A stretch of 64,000 nt of DNA from Chitinophaga filiformis (lineage in GTDB: Bacteria; Bacteroidota; Bacteroidia; Chitinophagales; Chitinophagaceae): contig NZ_CP095855.1 of the NCBI RefSeq assembly GCF_023100805.1, positions 7,233,001-7,297,000 of the forward strand, given 5' to 3'. This document shows positions 9,241-18,299 of the stretch, piece by piece. The notes beneath the pieces are model-generated. The model was not told the DNA's origin. It searched no databases and saw only the letters and a program-made list of their open reading frames with translations. A program made the translations under genes and the position numbers. Positions within the stretch are counted from its first letter, which is position 1, and each line of letters opens with the position of its first letter.

Positions 9241-9876
9241 ATGAAAAGAGTAATGTTATTAATGAGCGCAGCATTGGGCATGGCACTGTCATTCAGCAGT
9301 TGTGGGAAAGATCCGCTGAAAGATATGACAGATGAAGAATCAAGGATCTACGTAACCAACCGTGCAGATGGTGTTGATTTTAGTACCTACAAAACCTTTA
9401 GTATCGTCGACTCCGTAGCAGTCGCCAGTAATTCCAATAACAGTGAGCGTGCGTTGACGGACTACGACAAAAAACTGATTGCGGATGTTACACAATCATT
9501 AGAGGCAAGGGGATACACAAAAGTGAGCAGGGCCGCCAAACCCGATCTGGCGGTGAACCTTACCCGTATTGACAACACTTACAGCGCCGTTTATTATGAT
9601 CCCGGTTACTGGAGCGGTATAGGCGGTTACTTCGATCCCTTCTACTGGGGCTATCCAGGCTATGGCTATTACTGGCCAACTTATTACCAGGTGTACCAGA
9701 AAGAACGTGCAGTATCTGTGGACATTGTTGACCTGAAAAACCCGAAGAACAATGAATTGGTAGCTGTATGGAATGCTATGCTGCGGGGCAGCGGTGTATG
9801 GAACATCAGCAATGTGGATAGTATGATATCTGCTGTTTTTGCACAGTCTACTTACCTGAAGGCAAACAACAATTAA
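9241..9876 (+). CDS. DUF4136 family lipoprotein
   Basis: 212-residue lipoprotein with lipobox FSSC near residue 20. The body matches DUF4136: DFSTYKTFSI, IADVTQSLEARGYTKV, KPDLAVNL, then a Tyr/Gly/Pro-rich stretch around 120-145, and VDIVDLKNPKNNELVAVWNA. The family is periplasmic or outer-membrane associated with unknown function. A GTG two codons upstream (9235) is in frame, but ATG at 9241 gives a normal basic leader. The next gene begins 24 bases downstream and encodes a beta-barrel, so the two probably form one envelope unit. Confidence 0.85.
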   Translation: MKRVMLLMSAALGMALSFSSCGKDPLKDMTDEESRIYVTNRADGVDFSTYKTFSIVDSVAVASNSNNSERALTDYDKKLIADVTQSLEARGYTKVSRAAKPDLAVNLTRIDNTYSAVYYDPGYWSGIGGYFDPFYWGYPGYGYYWPTYYQVYQKERAVSVDIVDLKNPKNNELVAVWNAMLRGSGVWNISNVDSMISAVFAQSTYLKANNN

Positions 9877-9900
9877 TGATTCACTTTAAAAGAGACAGAG

Positions 9901-10521
9901 ATGAAAAGTATGAAGCTTTGGATACTGACGATGATCGCTTTCCTGGGAGTACAAACTGCTTTTTCACAGGTACGCTCCCCATTATCCATTAACGTAGATT
10001 ATTCTATCGGGCAACCGCTTGGTTCCCTGAAGGACTATACCGATAAAACAAGTTTCCGCGGCTGGCGGGCCGGCCTGCAATACCAGATAAACGACCAGCT
10101 GGCCGTTGGTCTTCGAAGCGGTTACCAGCAGTTCTATCAGCGACTGCCACGCGCTGTATATCCTACCAAAAGCGGGGATATTTCAGCGGTACAATCCCGC
10201 TCACTGGAAGTAACGCCGATACTGGCTACTGTGCAGTATCAGCTAACCAAACCTGATAAGGCCATCATCCCATACGTGGGCCTGGGTGTGGGTACGGTAA
10301 ATATGTTGTACAACAAATACTGGGGAGAGTTTACTGACAGGGACAACAGCTGGCAATTTGCCGCTTCTCCGGAAGTGGGGATCAATATTCCTTTTGGCAA
10401 GGGTTCTCCTGTGTTATTTAATGCCAGTGTACAATATACTTATTCACCATACAAGCTGCAGGAAATTACAAACTATAATGTACTACAGGCCAATGTAGGT
10501 CTGAGGGTACATCTGAGATAA
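9901..10521 (+). CDS. Small outer-membrane beta-barrel protein
   Basis: 206 residues with a signal peptide (cut near AFSQ) and then alternating amphipathic strands (SINVDYSIGQPLG, GWRAGLQYQINDQLAVGLRSGYQQF, AIIPYVGLGVGTVNML, PVLFNASVQYTY) ending in an aromatic-poor but typical strand VLQANVGLRVHLR. This is the pattern of OmpA/OmpW-like porin-type barrels of Bacteroidota. Function unknown. Likely co-transcribed with the preceding DUF4136 lipoprotein and ended by a strong terminator. Confidence 0.75.
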   Translation: MKSMKLWILTMIAFLGVQTAFSQVRSPLSINVDYSIGQPLGSLKDYTDKTSFRGWRAGLQYQINDQLAVGLRSGYQQFYQRLPRAVYPTKSGDISAVQSRSLEVTPILATVQYQLTKPDKAIIPYVGLGVGTVNMLYNKYWGEFTDRDNSWQFAASPEVGINIPFGKGSPVLFNASVQYTYSPYKLQEITNYNVLQANVGLRVHLR

Positions 10522-10555
10522 GCAGGCATATTCTATAAAAAACCACTTTTCCGAT

Positions 10556-10588
10556 GAAGGTCCTGCATCACTGCAGGGCCTTCTTTTT
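10556..10588 (+). terminator. Rho-independent terminator
   Basis: A 12-bp stem (10556-10567 with 10572-10583, one G-T pair), four-base loop TCAC, then TTTTT. Ends the DUF4136/beta-barrel transcript; the T tract touches the stop of the converging apbE gene. Confidence 0.9.
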
Positions 10589-11618
10589 ATCTGATCAGCA
10601 TCTTTTCAAAGCCGGGTGAAAAACGTTCCTGTATTTTACCGTTTTCGTCCTTGTAAATGAAATATGCTTCCAGGCCGTATTCCGGGTGTTGCCTGATAAA
10701 TGACACCCCCTTTTCCACGCCCATTAAGATCAATGCGTTGTCATATCCATCTGCCGTGATCGCATCGCGGGCCACTACCGTCACACTCACGATGTTGCTA
10801 TGCAATGCCTCGCCGGTAGCCGGATCTATGCTATGTGCAAAACGGGTGCCTCCCTGGTCGAAGAAACGACGGTAATTACCGCTGGTGGTAACAGCCCTGT
10901 TATCCAGCGTCAGCAGTTCCTGTACGGGATAAGCATTATCGTCTGCTGCGGGGCGTTCAATACCTACCGTCCATATTTTACCATGCTGGTTATGCCCTTT
11001 GCTGCACAATTCACCACCTACATCTACGAGATAATTTTTAATCCCTTGTTGTTCCAACAGGCGGGCCATTACATCTGAAGTATATCCCTGTGCTATACCG
11101 TTGCAATCAATCTCCACACCTTTTTTCTTCTTCCTGAGTTGCTGCCCCCTCACCTGCAAATACCTGTATCCCACGTGTTCCAGGATATGCTGCAAGGTAT
11201 CGGCTGCAGGTATCTTTTGTACGGCAGGTTTGTGCACACCAAATCCCCAGGCGTCTACCAGCGGTTTTACCGTAATATCAAACGCGCCTACCGTTGCCTT
11301 GCTGATCTGTAATGACCTTGTCACAACGACCTGCATGTGCTGATCCATACGAACAGTATTCCCTTCGTTGAAACGGTTGATAAGAGAGCCTGGCTTATAC
11401 AGGGACAGGGACCGGTCTATATCCGCAAAAACGGAATCTATTGCGTGCTGCAGGGAAGTCGTATCGTCAGAAAGATATTTGATGATGTAATAGGTACCTT
11501 GTGCCTCTCCCTCCACTGTTACCAGTTGTTGGGCAAAAGCGGGGGCACTGATGCAGAGAAAAAGCAACAAAATAAGCAGTTGTTTTACAGTGGCCGTTTT
11601 ATCCGTTATAGTGTACAT
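10587..11618 (-). CDS. apbE: FAD:protein FMN transferase (ApbE family)
   Basis: Transfers FMN from FAD to Thr residues of flavoproteins such as Rnf or Nqr subunits, outside the cytoplasm. 343 residues with an N-terminal hydrophobic export signal ending AFAQ. Seen: GTYYIIKY near the start, FNEGNTV, GAFDITVKPLVDAWGFG, VEIDCNGIAQGYTSD, LVDVGGEL, SIDPATGE, and the metal-site block ITADGYDNALILMG. In that last block the usual Thr (AD-x3-T) is Asn. Stands alone, converging with the beta-barrel operon. Confidence 0.9.
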   Translation of the reverse strand: MYTITDKTATVKQLLILLLFLCISAPAFAQQLVTVEGEAQGTYYIIKYLSDDTTSLQHAIDSVFADIDRSLSLYKPGSLINRFNEGNTVRMDQHMQVVVTRSLQISKATVGAFDITVKPLVDAWGFGVHKPAVQKIPAADTLQHILEHVGYRYLQVRGQQLRKKKKGVEIDCNGIAQGYTSDVMARLLEQQGIKNYLVDVGGELCSKGHNQHGKIWTVGIERPAADDNAYPVQELLTLDNRAVTTSGNYRRFFDQGGTRFAHSIDPATGEALHSNIVSVTVVARDAITADGYDNALILMGVEKGVSFIRQHPEYGLEAYFIYKDENGKIQERFSPGFEKMLIR

Positions 11619-11663
11619 GAACCTTGCGCTAAGATTTTATTCCCCGAAAGATAGACAAATGCA

Positions 11664-12842
11664 TCAATGAAATGCATCCAGTCCGGTGATATCCTGGCCG
11701 GTGATCAGCAGGTGAATTTCATGGGTGCCTTCGTAGGTGATCACACTTTCCAGGTTCATCATATGGCGCATGATGGGAAATTCGCCGGTGATACCCATTC
11801 CCCCGAGTATCCGGCGGGCTTCCCTGGCAATATTGGTAGCAATTTCACAGGCATTACGCTTGGCCATAGAGATCTGGGCGGGCGTGGCCTTCCCTTCGTT
11901 CTTCAGCACACCCAGGCGCCAGTTCATCAGCTGGGCTTTGGTGATCTCTGTGATCATTTCCGCCAGTTTTTTCTGGGTAAGCTGGAAACCGGCAATAGGT
12001 TTATCAAACTGGATACGCTCTTTAGCATATCGCAGGGCGGTGTCATAACAATCCATCGCGGCGCCTGTTACTCCCCAGGCTATCCCGTAACGGGCAGAAG
12101 AAAGGCAGCTAAGCGGCCCTTTGAGCCCTTTTACGTTCGGGAGGATGTTCTCTTTGGGCACTCTTACGTTGTCAAATACCAGCTCTCCGGTAGCGCTGGC
12201 CCTGAGGCTCCATTTTCCCTTTGTTTCGGGGGTAGAGAATCCTTCCATCCCTCTTTCCACGATAATGCCCCTTATGGCGCCTTCATCATCTTTTGCCCAT
12301 ACAACTGCGATCTGTGCAAAGGGAGCATTGGAGATCCACATTTTAGCACCGTTGAGAATAACATGGTCGCCGGCATCCTTGAAATGGGTGATCATACCGG
12401 AAGGATTGGAGCCGAAGTCCGGCTCAGTCAGTCCGAAGCACCCCATCCATTCTCCCGTAGCCAGTTTAGGCAGGTATTTACGCTTCTGCTCTTCACTGCC
12501 GAAGGTATAGATCGGGTACATTACCAGGGAGCCCTGTACGGAGGCGGTAGACCTTATCCCGCTATCCCCTCTTTCCAGCTCCTGCATCATCAGTCCGTAG
12601 GCAATATGGTCCATACCTCCGCCACCATATTCCTGTGGAATAGTAGGGCCAAAGCAGCCTAATTCGCCCAGGCCTTTAATAATCTGTGCAGGAAAGGTAG
12701 CCTGCTGGCAGGCATCTTCGATAACAGGCGATACTTCTTTTTTCACCCATTGCCGTACGGCGTCACGCACCATAAGATGTTCTTCGGTCAACAAATCGTC
12801 TACGTGGAAATAATCGGGGGATTGAAACAGGTCTTTAAGCAT
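11664..12842 (-). CDS. gcdH: Glutaryl-CoA dehydrogenase-type acyl-CoA dehydrogenase
   Basis: FAD enzyme that oxidises and decarboxylates glutaryl-CoA to crotonyl-CoA in lysine/tryptophan catabolism. 392 residues. GCDH-specific features: Arg97 in SGIRSTASVQGSLVM (substrate carboxylate binding), the FAD motif FGLTEPDFGSNPSGM, and catalytic Glu371 in YEGTHEIHLLI. The frame opens at a GTG at 12851, but the ATG at 12842 gives the usual short N-terminus. It lies 46 bases from apbE and downstream of pyrF's terminator; no other lysine degradation genes are adjacent, although a 3-hydroxybutyryl-CoA dehydrogenase lies 5.5 kb away. Confidence 0.88.
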   Translation of the reverse strand: MLKDLFQSPDYFHVDDLLTEEHLMVRDAVRQWVKKEVSPVIEDACQQATFPAQIIKGLGELGCFGPTIPQEYGGGGMDHIAYGLMMQELERGDSGIRSTASVQGSLVMYPIYTFGSEEQKRKYLPKLATGEWMGCFGLTEPDFGSNPSGMITHFKDAGDHVILNGAKMWISNAPFAQIAVVWAKDDEGAIRGIIVERGMEGFSTPETKGKWSLRASATGELVFDNVRVPKENILPNVKGLKGPLSCLSSARYGIAWGVTGAAMDCYDTALRYAKERIQFDKPIAGFQLTQKKLAEMITEITKAQLMNWRLGVLKNEGKATPAQISMAKRNACEIATNIAREARRILGGMGITGEFPIMRHMMNLESVITYEGTHEIHLLITGQDITGLDAFH

Positions 12843-12888
12843 GTGGAACACGTTTTATAAGTCTTTCTCAATTTAAGACTTCATCCAC

Positions 12889-12948
12889 AAAAAAAGTCCA
12901 TAGTCTGAAGAACATTCCGAAAAGGAATTTTTCTACTGACTATGGACT
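12889..12948 (-). terminator. Terminator of pyrF
   Basis: Perfect 11-bp outer arms AGTCCATAGTC / GACTATGGACT (12895-12905 and 12938-12948) enclosing a smaller AT hairpin; on the minus strand the stem is followed by seven T. Starts 24 bases past the pyrF stop. Confidence 0.85.
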
Positions 12949-12971
12949 GCGTTATGATCGCCAACAGCCGC

Positions 12972-13799
12972 TTAGCTATTGGCCAAAGTCTGTTTTGCTT
13001 CCAGGCATTCTGCCATTTCCTGCTGCAGCTGCAGGGCGGCAGCGCGGGCGTCACTGGCAAAGTCTTCACCGTTGCCGGCGTAAATGATTGAACGGCTGGC
13101 ATTTACCAGCAGACCGCAGTCTTTGTTCATCGCCTGGGCAGAAATATCCTGCAGGTTGCCTCCCTGGGCGCCAACACCTGGTACCAGGAAGAAATGATCC
13201 GGCACCAGCTGACGGATATAGCCTAACTGGGAGGTCTGGGTAGCGCCTACCACAAACATCAGGTTATCAGGCGTTCCCCAGCTCATACCGGCTTTCATTA
13301 CCTTCTCGTAGAGGTATTCATCGCCGGACTGCTGTAACTGGAAGTCCTGGCTGCCTTCATTGGAAGTGAGGCCCAGCATGATGGTCCATTTTTCATTGAA
13401 GGACAGGAAAGGCAGCACGCTGTCGCGCCCCATATATGGCGCCACGGTCACTGCATCGAAATTGTATGTTTCAAAGAATGTTTTGGCATATTGCGTGGAC
13501 GTATTGCCTATGTCACCACGCTTGGCGTCAGCAATGGTAAACAGTCCGGAAGGGATGTACTCTACCGTGCGTTGCAGGCTTTCCCAGCCGCGGATGCCCA
13601 TGCATTCGTAAAAAGCAGTATTGATCTTGTAGGATACACAAAGATCCTTTGTTGCATCAATAATCGCTTTGTTAAAAGCAAATACCGGGTCGGGATGAGA
13701 AAGTAAATGGCGGGGAATCTTATGAAGATCTGTGTCTAATCCCACACAGAGATAAGATTGCCTCTCCTTTATCAGATTCACCAGTTCCTGTCTGTTCAT
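12972..13799 (-). CDS. pyrF: Orotidine 5'-phosphate decarboxylase, type 2
   Basis: Last step of UMP synthesis, decarboxylating OMP. 275 residues, the longer type-2 form typical of Bacteroidota, Actinobacteria and myxobacteria. Seen: CVGLDTDLHKIP near the N-terminus, the catalytic block DAKRGDIG at 91-98 (Asp91, Lys93, Asp96), APYMGRDS, and LVPGVGAQGG for phosphate binding. ATG at 13799 fits, with a TAACTTTG promoter box 20 bases upstream. Single-gene unit with its own terminator. Confidence 0.95.
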   Translation of the reverse strand: MNRQELVNLIKERQSYLCVGLDTDLHKIPRHLLSHPDPVFAFNKAIIDATKDLCVSYKINTAFYECMGIRGWESLQRTVEYIPSGLFTIADAKRGDIGNTSTQYAKTFFETYNFDAVTVAPYMGRDSVLPFLSFNEKWTIMLGLTSNEGSQDFQLQQSGDEYLYEKVMKAGMSWGTPDNLMFVVGATQTSQLGYIRQLVPDHFFLVPGVGAQGGNLQDISAQAMNKDCGLLVNASRSIIYAGNGEDFASDARAAALQLQQEMAECLEAKQTLANS

Positions 13800-13818
13800 A
13801 AATGATTGATTTGGGGCG

Positions 13819-13826
13819 CAAAGTTA
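13819..13826 (-). promoter_or_regulatory. pyrF -7 box TAACTTTG
   Basis: Exact match to TAnnTTTG on the minus strand, 19 bases before the pyrF ATG. A short inverted repeat TTAAG-CAAAA-CTTAA overlaps its upstream edge (about 13824-13838). No clear -33 box was found at the expected distance. Confidence 0.5.
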
Positions 13827-14022
13827 AGCAAAACTTAAGCAATGCCGTTTGAAATGAAAATATTAGTAAATTCTGGAATACTGTTTCCGGTCTTATATAA
13901 ATATAACAAAAGAATCTGAAAAGTGCCCGACCCGTTTGACAGATACCGCTCATCCCGCGCCCATTTGGATTTTTAAAATAATGTTCCTAACTTTTGACCA
14001 CCGCGTTCATGAAAAAAATAAT

Positions 14023-14883
14023 ATGAAAAACTATTCCGGATTGATATTTTTAGCCCTCTTCCTTTGTGTATTGCAATCGAATGCACAAGTGAAGGTCCCC
14101 CAGGTCGGAGTTGCTACTTCCCGCACGAATGATAGCCTGTTACATGCTGCCGGCTATGATTACATTGAAGAAAATGTACAGAAACTGTTATCGCCGGCCA
14201 TACCGGAAGATACATTCCGCGTCCATCTTGCACAATTAAAGAAAATGCAGTGCAGGGTACAGGCATGCAATGTCTTTTTTCCAGGGGAAATAAGGCTCAC
14301 CGGCAATAACGTCAATGAGCAGCAGGTACTCACCTATGTAGATGGTGTAATGGCCAGGGCCAAACAGGCTGGCATCGGGTTAATCGTATTAGGCAGCGGT
14401 GGCTCCCGCAGACTGCCGGACAACTACAATAAAGACACCGCTACCCTGCAGTTCATTGGCCTATGCCGCAAAATAGCCGTTGTGGCAGGAAAATATGACT
14501 GTGTCATTGCCATTGAAAACCTGAACAGCACAGAGACCAACTTTGTGAACACACTGGAGGAAGCCAATCATATTGTAACGGCCGTGCACCATCCGAATTT
14601 TAAACTGACGGCAGATATCTATCATATGCTGAAAGAACATGAGTCGCCCGATATGATCAAAAAAGCGGCGAAGAACCTGGTGCATTGCCATATTGCGGAA
14701 AGGGAGAAAAGAACGGCTCCCGGTTCCACCGGCAACGATGTAACGCCTTATATAGCTGCACTCGCAAGTATTCACTATACAGGCAGGATCTCCCTGGAAT
14801 GCCGCTGGGAGAATATGTCGCAGCAGGTAAAGCCAACGCTGGACTATATGCATGACCAGATAAAAACCGCCTATAAACTGTAA
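14023..14883 (+). CDS. Secreted sugar phosphate isomerase/epimerase-like TIM barrel
   Basis: Xylose-isomerase-like TIM barrel (AP endonuclease 2 superfamily), 286 residues from the ATG at 14023, which begins the signal peptide MKNYSGLIFLALFLCV...NAQ. Barrel motifs: IAIENLNSTETNFVNT (metal Glu), FKLTADIYHMLKE (metal Asp/His), VHCHIAEREKR, and RISLECRWE (metal Glu). The longest frame starts at 13936, but this would bury the signal peptide. The next gene, 21 bases on, is a Tat-exported Gfo/Idh/MocA oxidoreductase. Together they look like a periplasmic sugar-converting pair; the substrate is unknown. Confidence 0.82.
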   Translation: MKNYSGLIFLALFLCVLQSNAQVKVPQVGVATSRTNDSLLHAAGYDYIEENVQKLLSPAIPEDTFRVHLAQLKKMQCRVQACNVFFPGEIRLTGNNVNEQQVLTYVDGVMARAKQAGIGLIVLGSGGSRRLPDNYNKDTATLQFIGLCRKIAVVAGKYDCVIAIENLNSTETNFVNTLEEANHIVTAVHHPNFKLTADIYHMLKEHESPDMIKKAAKNLVHCHIAEREKRTAPGSTGNDVTPYIAALASIHYTGRISLECRWENMSQQVKPTLDYMHDQIKTAYKL

Positions 14884-14904
14884 ACAACTTAAATCTATAT
14901 AGAA

Positions 14905-16260
14905 ATGAAATCACGTCGTGAATTCCTGAAAAATTCCCTGCTCACCGGCGCAGGTGTAACGCTCAGTGCAATGGGGCTGCCCGCCAGCAGTTATGCGCGC
15001 ATCATGGGCGCCAATGACAGGGTCAATGTAGGACTCGTAGGATTTTCTGATCGTGCGAGACAGGCCTTACTTCCCTGCTTTTTTAACAATAACAAGGAGC
15101 TGAACTTCGATCTTATTGCAGTATCAGATATCTGGAATCGCAGACGTGAGGAAGGAAAGGCATTCCTGCAGGGTAAAGCCGGGCATGACATAAAAGCCTG
15201 CGTCAATAATGATGAATTATACAAAATAAAGGATCTGGATGCAGTGATCATCGCGACTGCCGATTTCCAGCATGCCTTTCATACTATAGAGGCGGTGGGC
15301 AACAGAATGGATGTGTACTGCGAAAAGCCATTCGCAGAAACCATGGACGATGCCCGTAAAGCGTTAAAAGCAGTAAAAGCGTCCGGAAAAATATTCCAGG
15401 TGGGTACACAGCGCCGCAGTGGCGACAGCTACCATGCTGCCAACAATTTCATCAAGGAGGGTAAATTCGGGCCTATCACTATGGTAGAGATGACCTGGAA
15501 CGTGAACCAACCGGGACGCTGGCGCAGACCTGCACTGGTAAATGAGATCCGTGAATCGGACACCGACTGGCAACGCTTCCTGGCCAGCCGCCCCAAAGAC
15601 AACTGGGACCCGCGTAAATACCTGGAATACCGCCTGTTCTGGCCCTATTCCTCCGGTATCTTTGGTCAGTGGATGACGCACCAGATCGACACGGTACACT
15701 GGTTCAGCGGTCTGAAACACCCACGCACTGCGGTAGCCAATGGTGGTATTTATATGTGGAAAGACGGCCGTACCAATGCGGATACTATTACAGCGGTATT
15801 TGAATACGGTCCTGAAAATGATCCTACCAGCGGTTTCCAGGTAGCTTACAGCTCCAGGTTTTCCAATTCAGCCGGCGGTACCAAGGAAATGTACTATTCC
15901 AATGGCGGTACGATCGATATCGACAAAAACAAGATCTCACCTACCGGCGGGCTCACTGAAAGAGAAGCCCAGGAAATGGGACTTCATGCCAATCTGCTGC
16001 CCGAAATGACACTCGCTTCCAATGAGACCAGGACGGCAACCGGCGCCAACACTGGCGGCGATCCGCTCACCAATGCCCACATGCGCAACTGGATGCAGAG
16101 CGTACGTGACCGCAAGCCGGCCAATGCGCCTATAGAAGCGGCCTATTCACACTCCATCGCCCTTATTATGGCGAATGCTGCCTATCGTACCGGCCAGAAA
16201 GCCACTTTCGACGAGACTACCCAGGAAGTGATGGTGGGAGGCAAACCTTTCATATTGTGA
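14905..16260 (+). CDS. Tat-exported Gfo/Idh/MocA family oxidoreductase
   Basis: 451-residue NAD(P)-dependent oxidoreductase. The N-terminus is a twin-arginine signal (SRREFLKNSLLTGAGVTLSAMG), so it is exported folded with cofactor. The Rossmann motif is VNVGLVGFSDRAR; the catalytic EKP motif is CEKPFAE around residue 137; the C-terminal alpha/beta domain carries WMTHQIDTVHWF. Similar proteins form a large exported group in Bacteroidota, often acting on glycans by oxidation/reduction cycling. Linked in a two-gene unit with the TIM-barrel isomerase. Confidence 0.88.
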   Translation: MKSRREFLKNSLLTGAGVTLSAMGLPASSYARIMGANDRVNVGLVGFSDRARQALLPCFFNNNKELNFDLIAVSDIWNRRREEGKAFLQGKAGHDIKACVNNDELYKIKDLDAVIIATADFQHAFHTIEAVGNRMDVYCEKPFAETMDDARKALKAVKASGKIFQVGTQRRSGDSYHAANNFIKEGKFGPITMVEMTWNVNQPGRWRRPALVNEIRESDTDWQRFLASRPKDNWDPRKYLEYRLFWPYSSGIFGQWMTHQIDTVHWFSGLKHPRTAVANGGIYMWKDGRTNADTITAVFEYGPENDPTSGFQVAYSSRFSNSAGGTKEMYYSNGGTIDIDKNKISPTGGLTEREAQEMGLHANLLPEMTLASNETRTATGANTGGDPLTNAHMRNWMQSVRDRKPANAPIEAAYSHSIALIMANAAYRTGQKATFDETTQEVMVGGKPFIL

Positions 16261-16283
16261 TCGTTCTTTTGCTATAATGAAAG

Positions 16284-16313
16284 AAGCCCTGCGCCATGGC
16301 GCAGGGCTTTTCC
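16284..16313. terminator. Bidirectional terminator between converging genes
   Basis: Perfect 12-bp stem AAGCCCTGCGCC / GGCGCAGGGCTT with a 2-base centre, followed by TTTT on the plus strand. Serves the oxidoreductase gene and probably the converging mrp gene. Confidence 0.85.
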
Positions 16314-16331
16314 TTTTGAATATGTTGCTGC

Positions 16332-17429
16332 TTATACAAAGACCTCTACGATCTTTGTTGGCGGTACATTAGCGTTTCTCATCGCAATGTTGCGGGCTAC
16401 CATGCTGGCGAAGCCCATGAATGCCAGCTGGGTGGCATTGTCTCCACCTACCATCGCCGGGATACCGTCATCACCGCCTTCGCGGATGCTCTGTACCAGC
16501 GGTATCTGACCCAGGAATGGTATTTCCAGCTGTTCTGCCAGACGTTTACCACCTTCTTTGCCAAAAATGTAGTACTTGTTGTTCGGCAACTCTGCAGGTG
16601 TGAAATAAGACATGTTTTCCACCAGTCCGAGGATCGGTACATTGATCTGTGAACCACCAAACATGGCAATACCCTTCTTGGCATCTGCCAGTGCTACATC
16701 CTGTGGTGTAGTTACCATTACCACGCCTGTTACCGGTACTGTCTGCACCAGGGTCAGGTGGATATCGCCTGTGCCCGGAGGTGTGTCAATTACCAGGTAA
16801 TCCAGTTCTCCCCAGTTCACGTCTGTGAGGAACTGCTTCAGGGCGCTGCTGGCCATAGGGCCACGCCATACAACTGCCTGCTTCTCATCTATCAGCGACC
16901 CGATGGACATCAGTTTGATACCGTGTTTCTCCAGGGGGACTATCATGCCTTTACCTTCCACTGTTTCCATCATAGGACGTTCACCGCGTACACCAAACAT
17001 AATGGGCACGGACGGACCGTAAATATCTGCATCCATCAGTCCTACCTTGGCGCCGCCTTCAGACAGTGCCAGGGCCAGGTTAGCAGCTACGGTGGATTTA
17101 CCAACGCCTCCCTTACCGGAAGCTACAACGATGATATTTTTCACGTTTGGTAATACACCTCTGCCGTCTTTCCTGTTGGAGTTTACGTTGGCTGTCATAT
17201 TCACCTGAACTTCCGCATCCTTACTAACAAGGTGATGTATTGCATTCACACAGGCATTCCTGATCAGATCTTTCAGCGGGCAGGCCGGGGTCGTGAGGAC
17301 AACTGTAAATTTCACCTTATTACCATCAATCTCAATGTCTTTTACCATGTTCAGCGTTACCAGGTCCTTCCCCAGATCAGGCTCTTCCACATTGCTCAAA
17401 GCCTTCAATATCTGCTCCGTTGTGATCAT
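16332..17429 (-). CDS. apbC: Mrp/NBP35-type iron-sulfur carrier ATPase
   Basis: P-loop ATPase that carries or loads Fe-S clusters in the cytosol. 365 residues: an N-terminal MIP18/DUF59 domain (about 1-80, with ACPLKDLI containing a conserved Cys at 50), then the deviant Walker A GKGGVGKST at 105-113, DADIYGPS, and VIDTPPGTGD. The usual CPxC cluster-binding motif after ENMSYF is absent and replaced by TPAELPNNKYYIFG. I recall the same replacement in other Bacteroidota Mrp proteins. A TAACTTTG promoter box lies about 30 bases upstream. Also known as mrp. Confidence 0.92.
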   Translation of the reverse strand: MITTEQILKALSNVEEPDLGKDLVTLNMVKDIEIDGNKVKFTVVLTTPACPLKDLIRNACVNAIHHLVSKDAEVQVNMTANVNSNRKDGRGVLPNVKNIIVVASGKGGVGKSTVAANLALALSEGGAKVGLMDADIYGPSVPIMFGVRGERPMMETVEGKGMIVPLEKHGIKLMSIGSLIDEKQAVVWRGPMASSALKQFLTDVNWGELDYLVIDTPPGTGDIHLTLVQTVPVTGVVMVTTPQDVALADAKKGIAMFGGSQINVPILGLVENMSYFTPAELPNNKYYIFGKEGGKRLAEQLEIPFLGQIPLVQSIREGGDDGIPAMVGGDNATQLAFMGFASMVARNIAMRNANVPPTKIVEVFV

Positions 17430-17458
17430 AAATAGTTGTTAATTTTAATTCCAGAATG

Positions 17459-17466
17459 CAAAGTTA
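17459..17466 (-). promoter_or_regulatory. mrp/apbC -7 box TAACTTTG
   Basis: Exact TAnnTTTG match on the minus strand, 29 bases upstream of the ATG at 17429. The matching -33 box is not clear. Confidence 0.45.
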
Positions 17467-17597
17467 ACCCAATTGCGACTTAATTTGTCAGCGCTGTCAT
17501 AGTTTTTGTCGATCTCTTTTCCATTCATCATCTATAATGACTGGAATACAATCCTATGGCGACTGTTTTAAAACAAATAATTTATCTTAGAGGCGGC

Positions 17598-18263
17598 ATG
17601 AACAAAAAGAGTACCTACATACTGCTATTTTTCCTGTTTTTTCCTTTCCTGCTGAAAGCCCAACTCTCGCAGTTCAAAGACAGCATTATCCAGATTTCCG
17701 GTATTACCATGACGGCAGACAGTTTAAGAGCTGTGCCGGCAGTAAGTATCCTGGTGAGGGGCCAGCACCGCGGGACTATTTCCAACAGTCAGGGTGTATT
17801 CTCTATTGTTGCATTTAAAGGCGATACCCTTACTTTCAGTGCTGTAGGTTTCAAGCGAAAAGATTTTAAGATCCCGATGACCCTTCCGGGAAACAATTAC
17901 TCTATGATACAACTACTGGTAGACGATACGACCTATCTGCCGGTTACGATCATTAAACCTTACCCAACCAAAGAAGAATTTGAGAAAGCATTCGTCAGTT
18001 CGGACATCCCGGACGATGAATATGAGCTGGCGCGCAAGAATACAGAAGAGGCCCGTATGCGCGCACTTTCACGTTATATACCTCCGGATGCCCGCGAAGC
18101 CACCAATATGTACATGAACAAACAGGCGCAGTCGCTGTATTATGCTGGCCAGCAGGCTCCACAGAATATTCTTAATCCCCTTGCCTGGGCCCAGTTCATT
18201 CAGGCCTGGAAGCGGGGCGACTTTAAGAGTAAGAATAACAATAACTACAGTTATGGTTATTGA
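17598..18263 (+). CDS. Secreted protein with carboxypeptidase regulatory-like domain
   Basis: 221 residues from the ATG at 17598, which starts a signal peptide (MNKKSTYILLFFLFFPFLLKAQ). Residues about 30-110 form a CarboxypepD_reg-like beta-sandwich: ISGITMTADSLRAVPAVSILVRGQHRGTISNSQGVFSIVAFKGDTLTFSAVGFKRKDF, the same plug-like module found at the N-terminus of SusC/TonB receptors. The C-terminal half is charged and helical with an Asn/Lys/Tyr tail and no transmembrane barrel. Role unknown; possibly a periplasmic adaptor. A start at 17556 is in frame but would hide the signal peptide. Confidence 0.8.
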   Translation: MNKKSTYILLFFLFFPFLLKAQLSQFKDSIIQISGITMTADSLRAVPAVSILVRGQHRGTISNSQGVFSIVAFKGDTLTFSAVGFKRKDFKIPMTLPGNNYSMIQLLVDDTTYLPVTIIKPYPTKEEFEKAFVSSDIPDDEYELARKNTEEARMRALSRYIPPDAREATNMYMNKQAQSLYYAGQQAPQNILNPLAWAQFIQAWKRGDFKSKNNNNYSYGY

Positions 18264-18299
18264 TCTGGCATAGCTCCATCTCTTAAAAATCAATACACC

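Noticed and set aside
11667..12662. 331-codon plus-strand frame
   Set aside because: Lies wholly opposite the glutaryl-CoA dehydrogenase gene, whose motifs and catalytic residues are all in place; a shadow frame.
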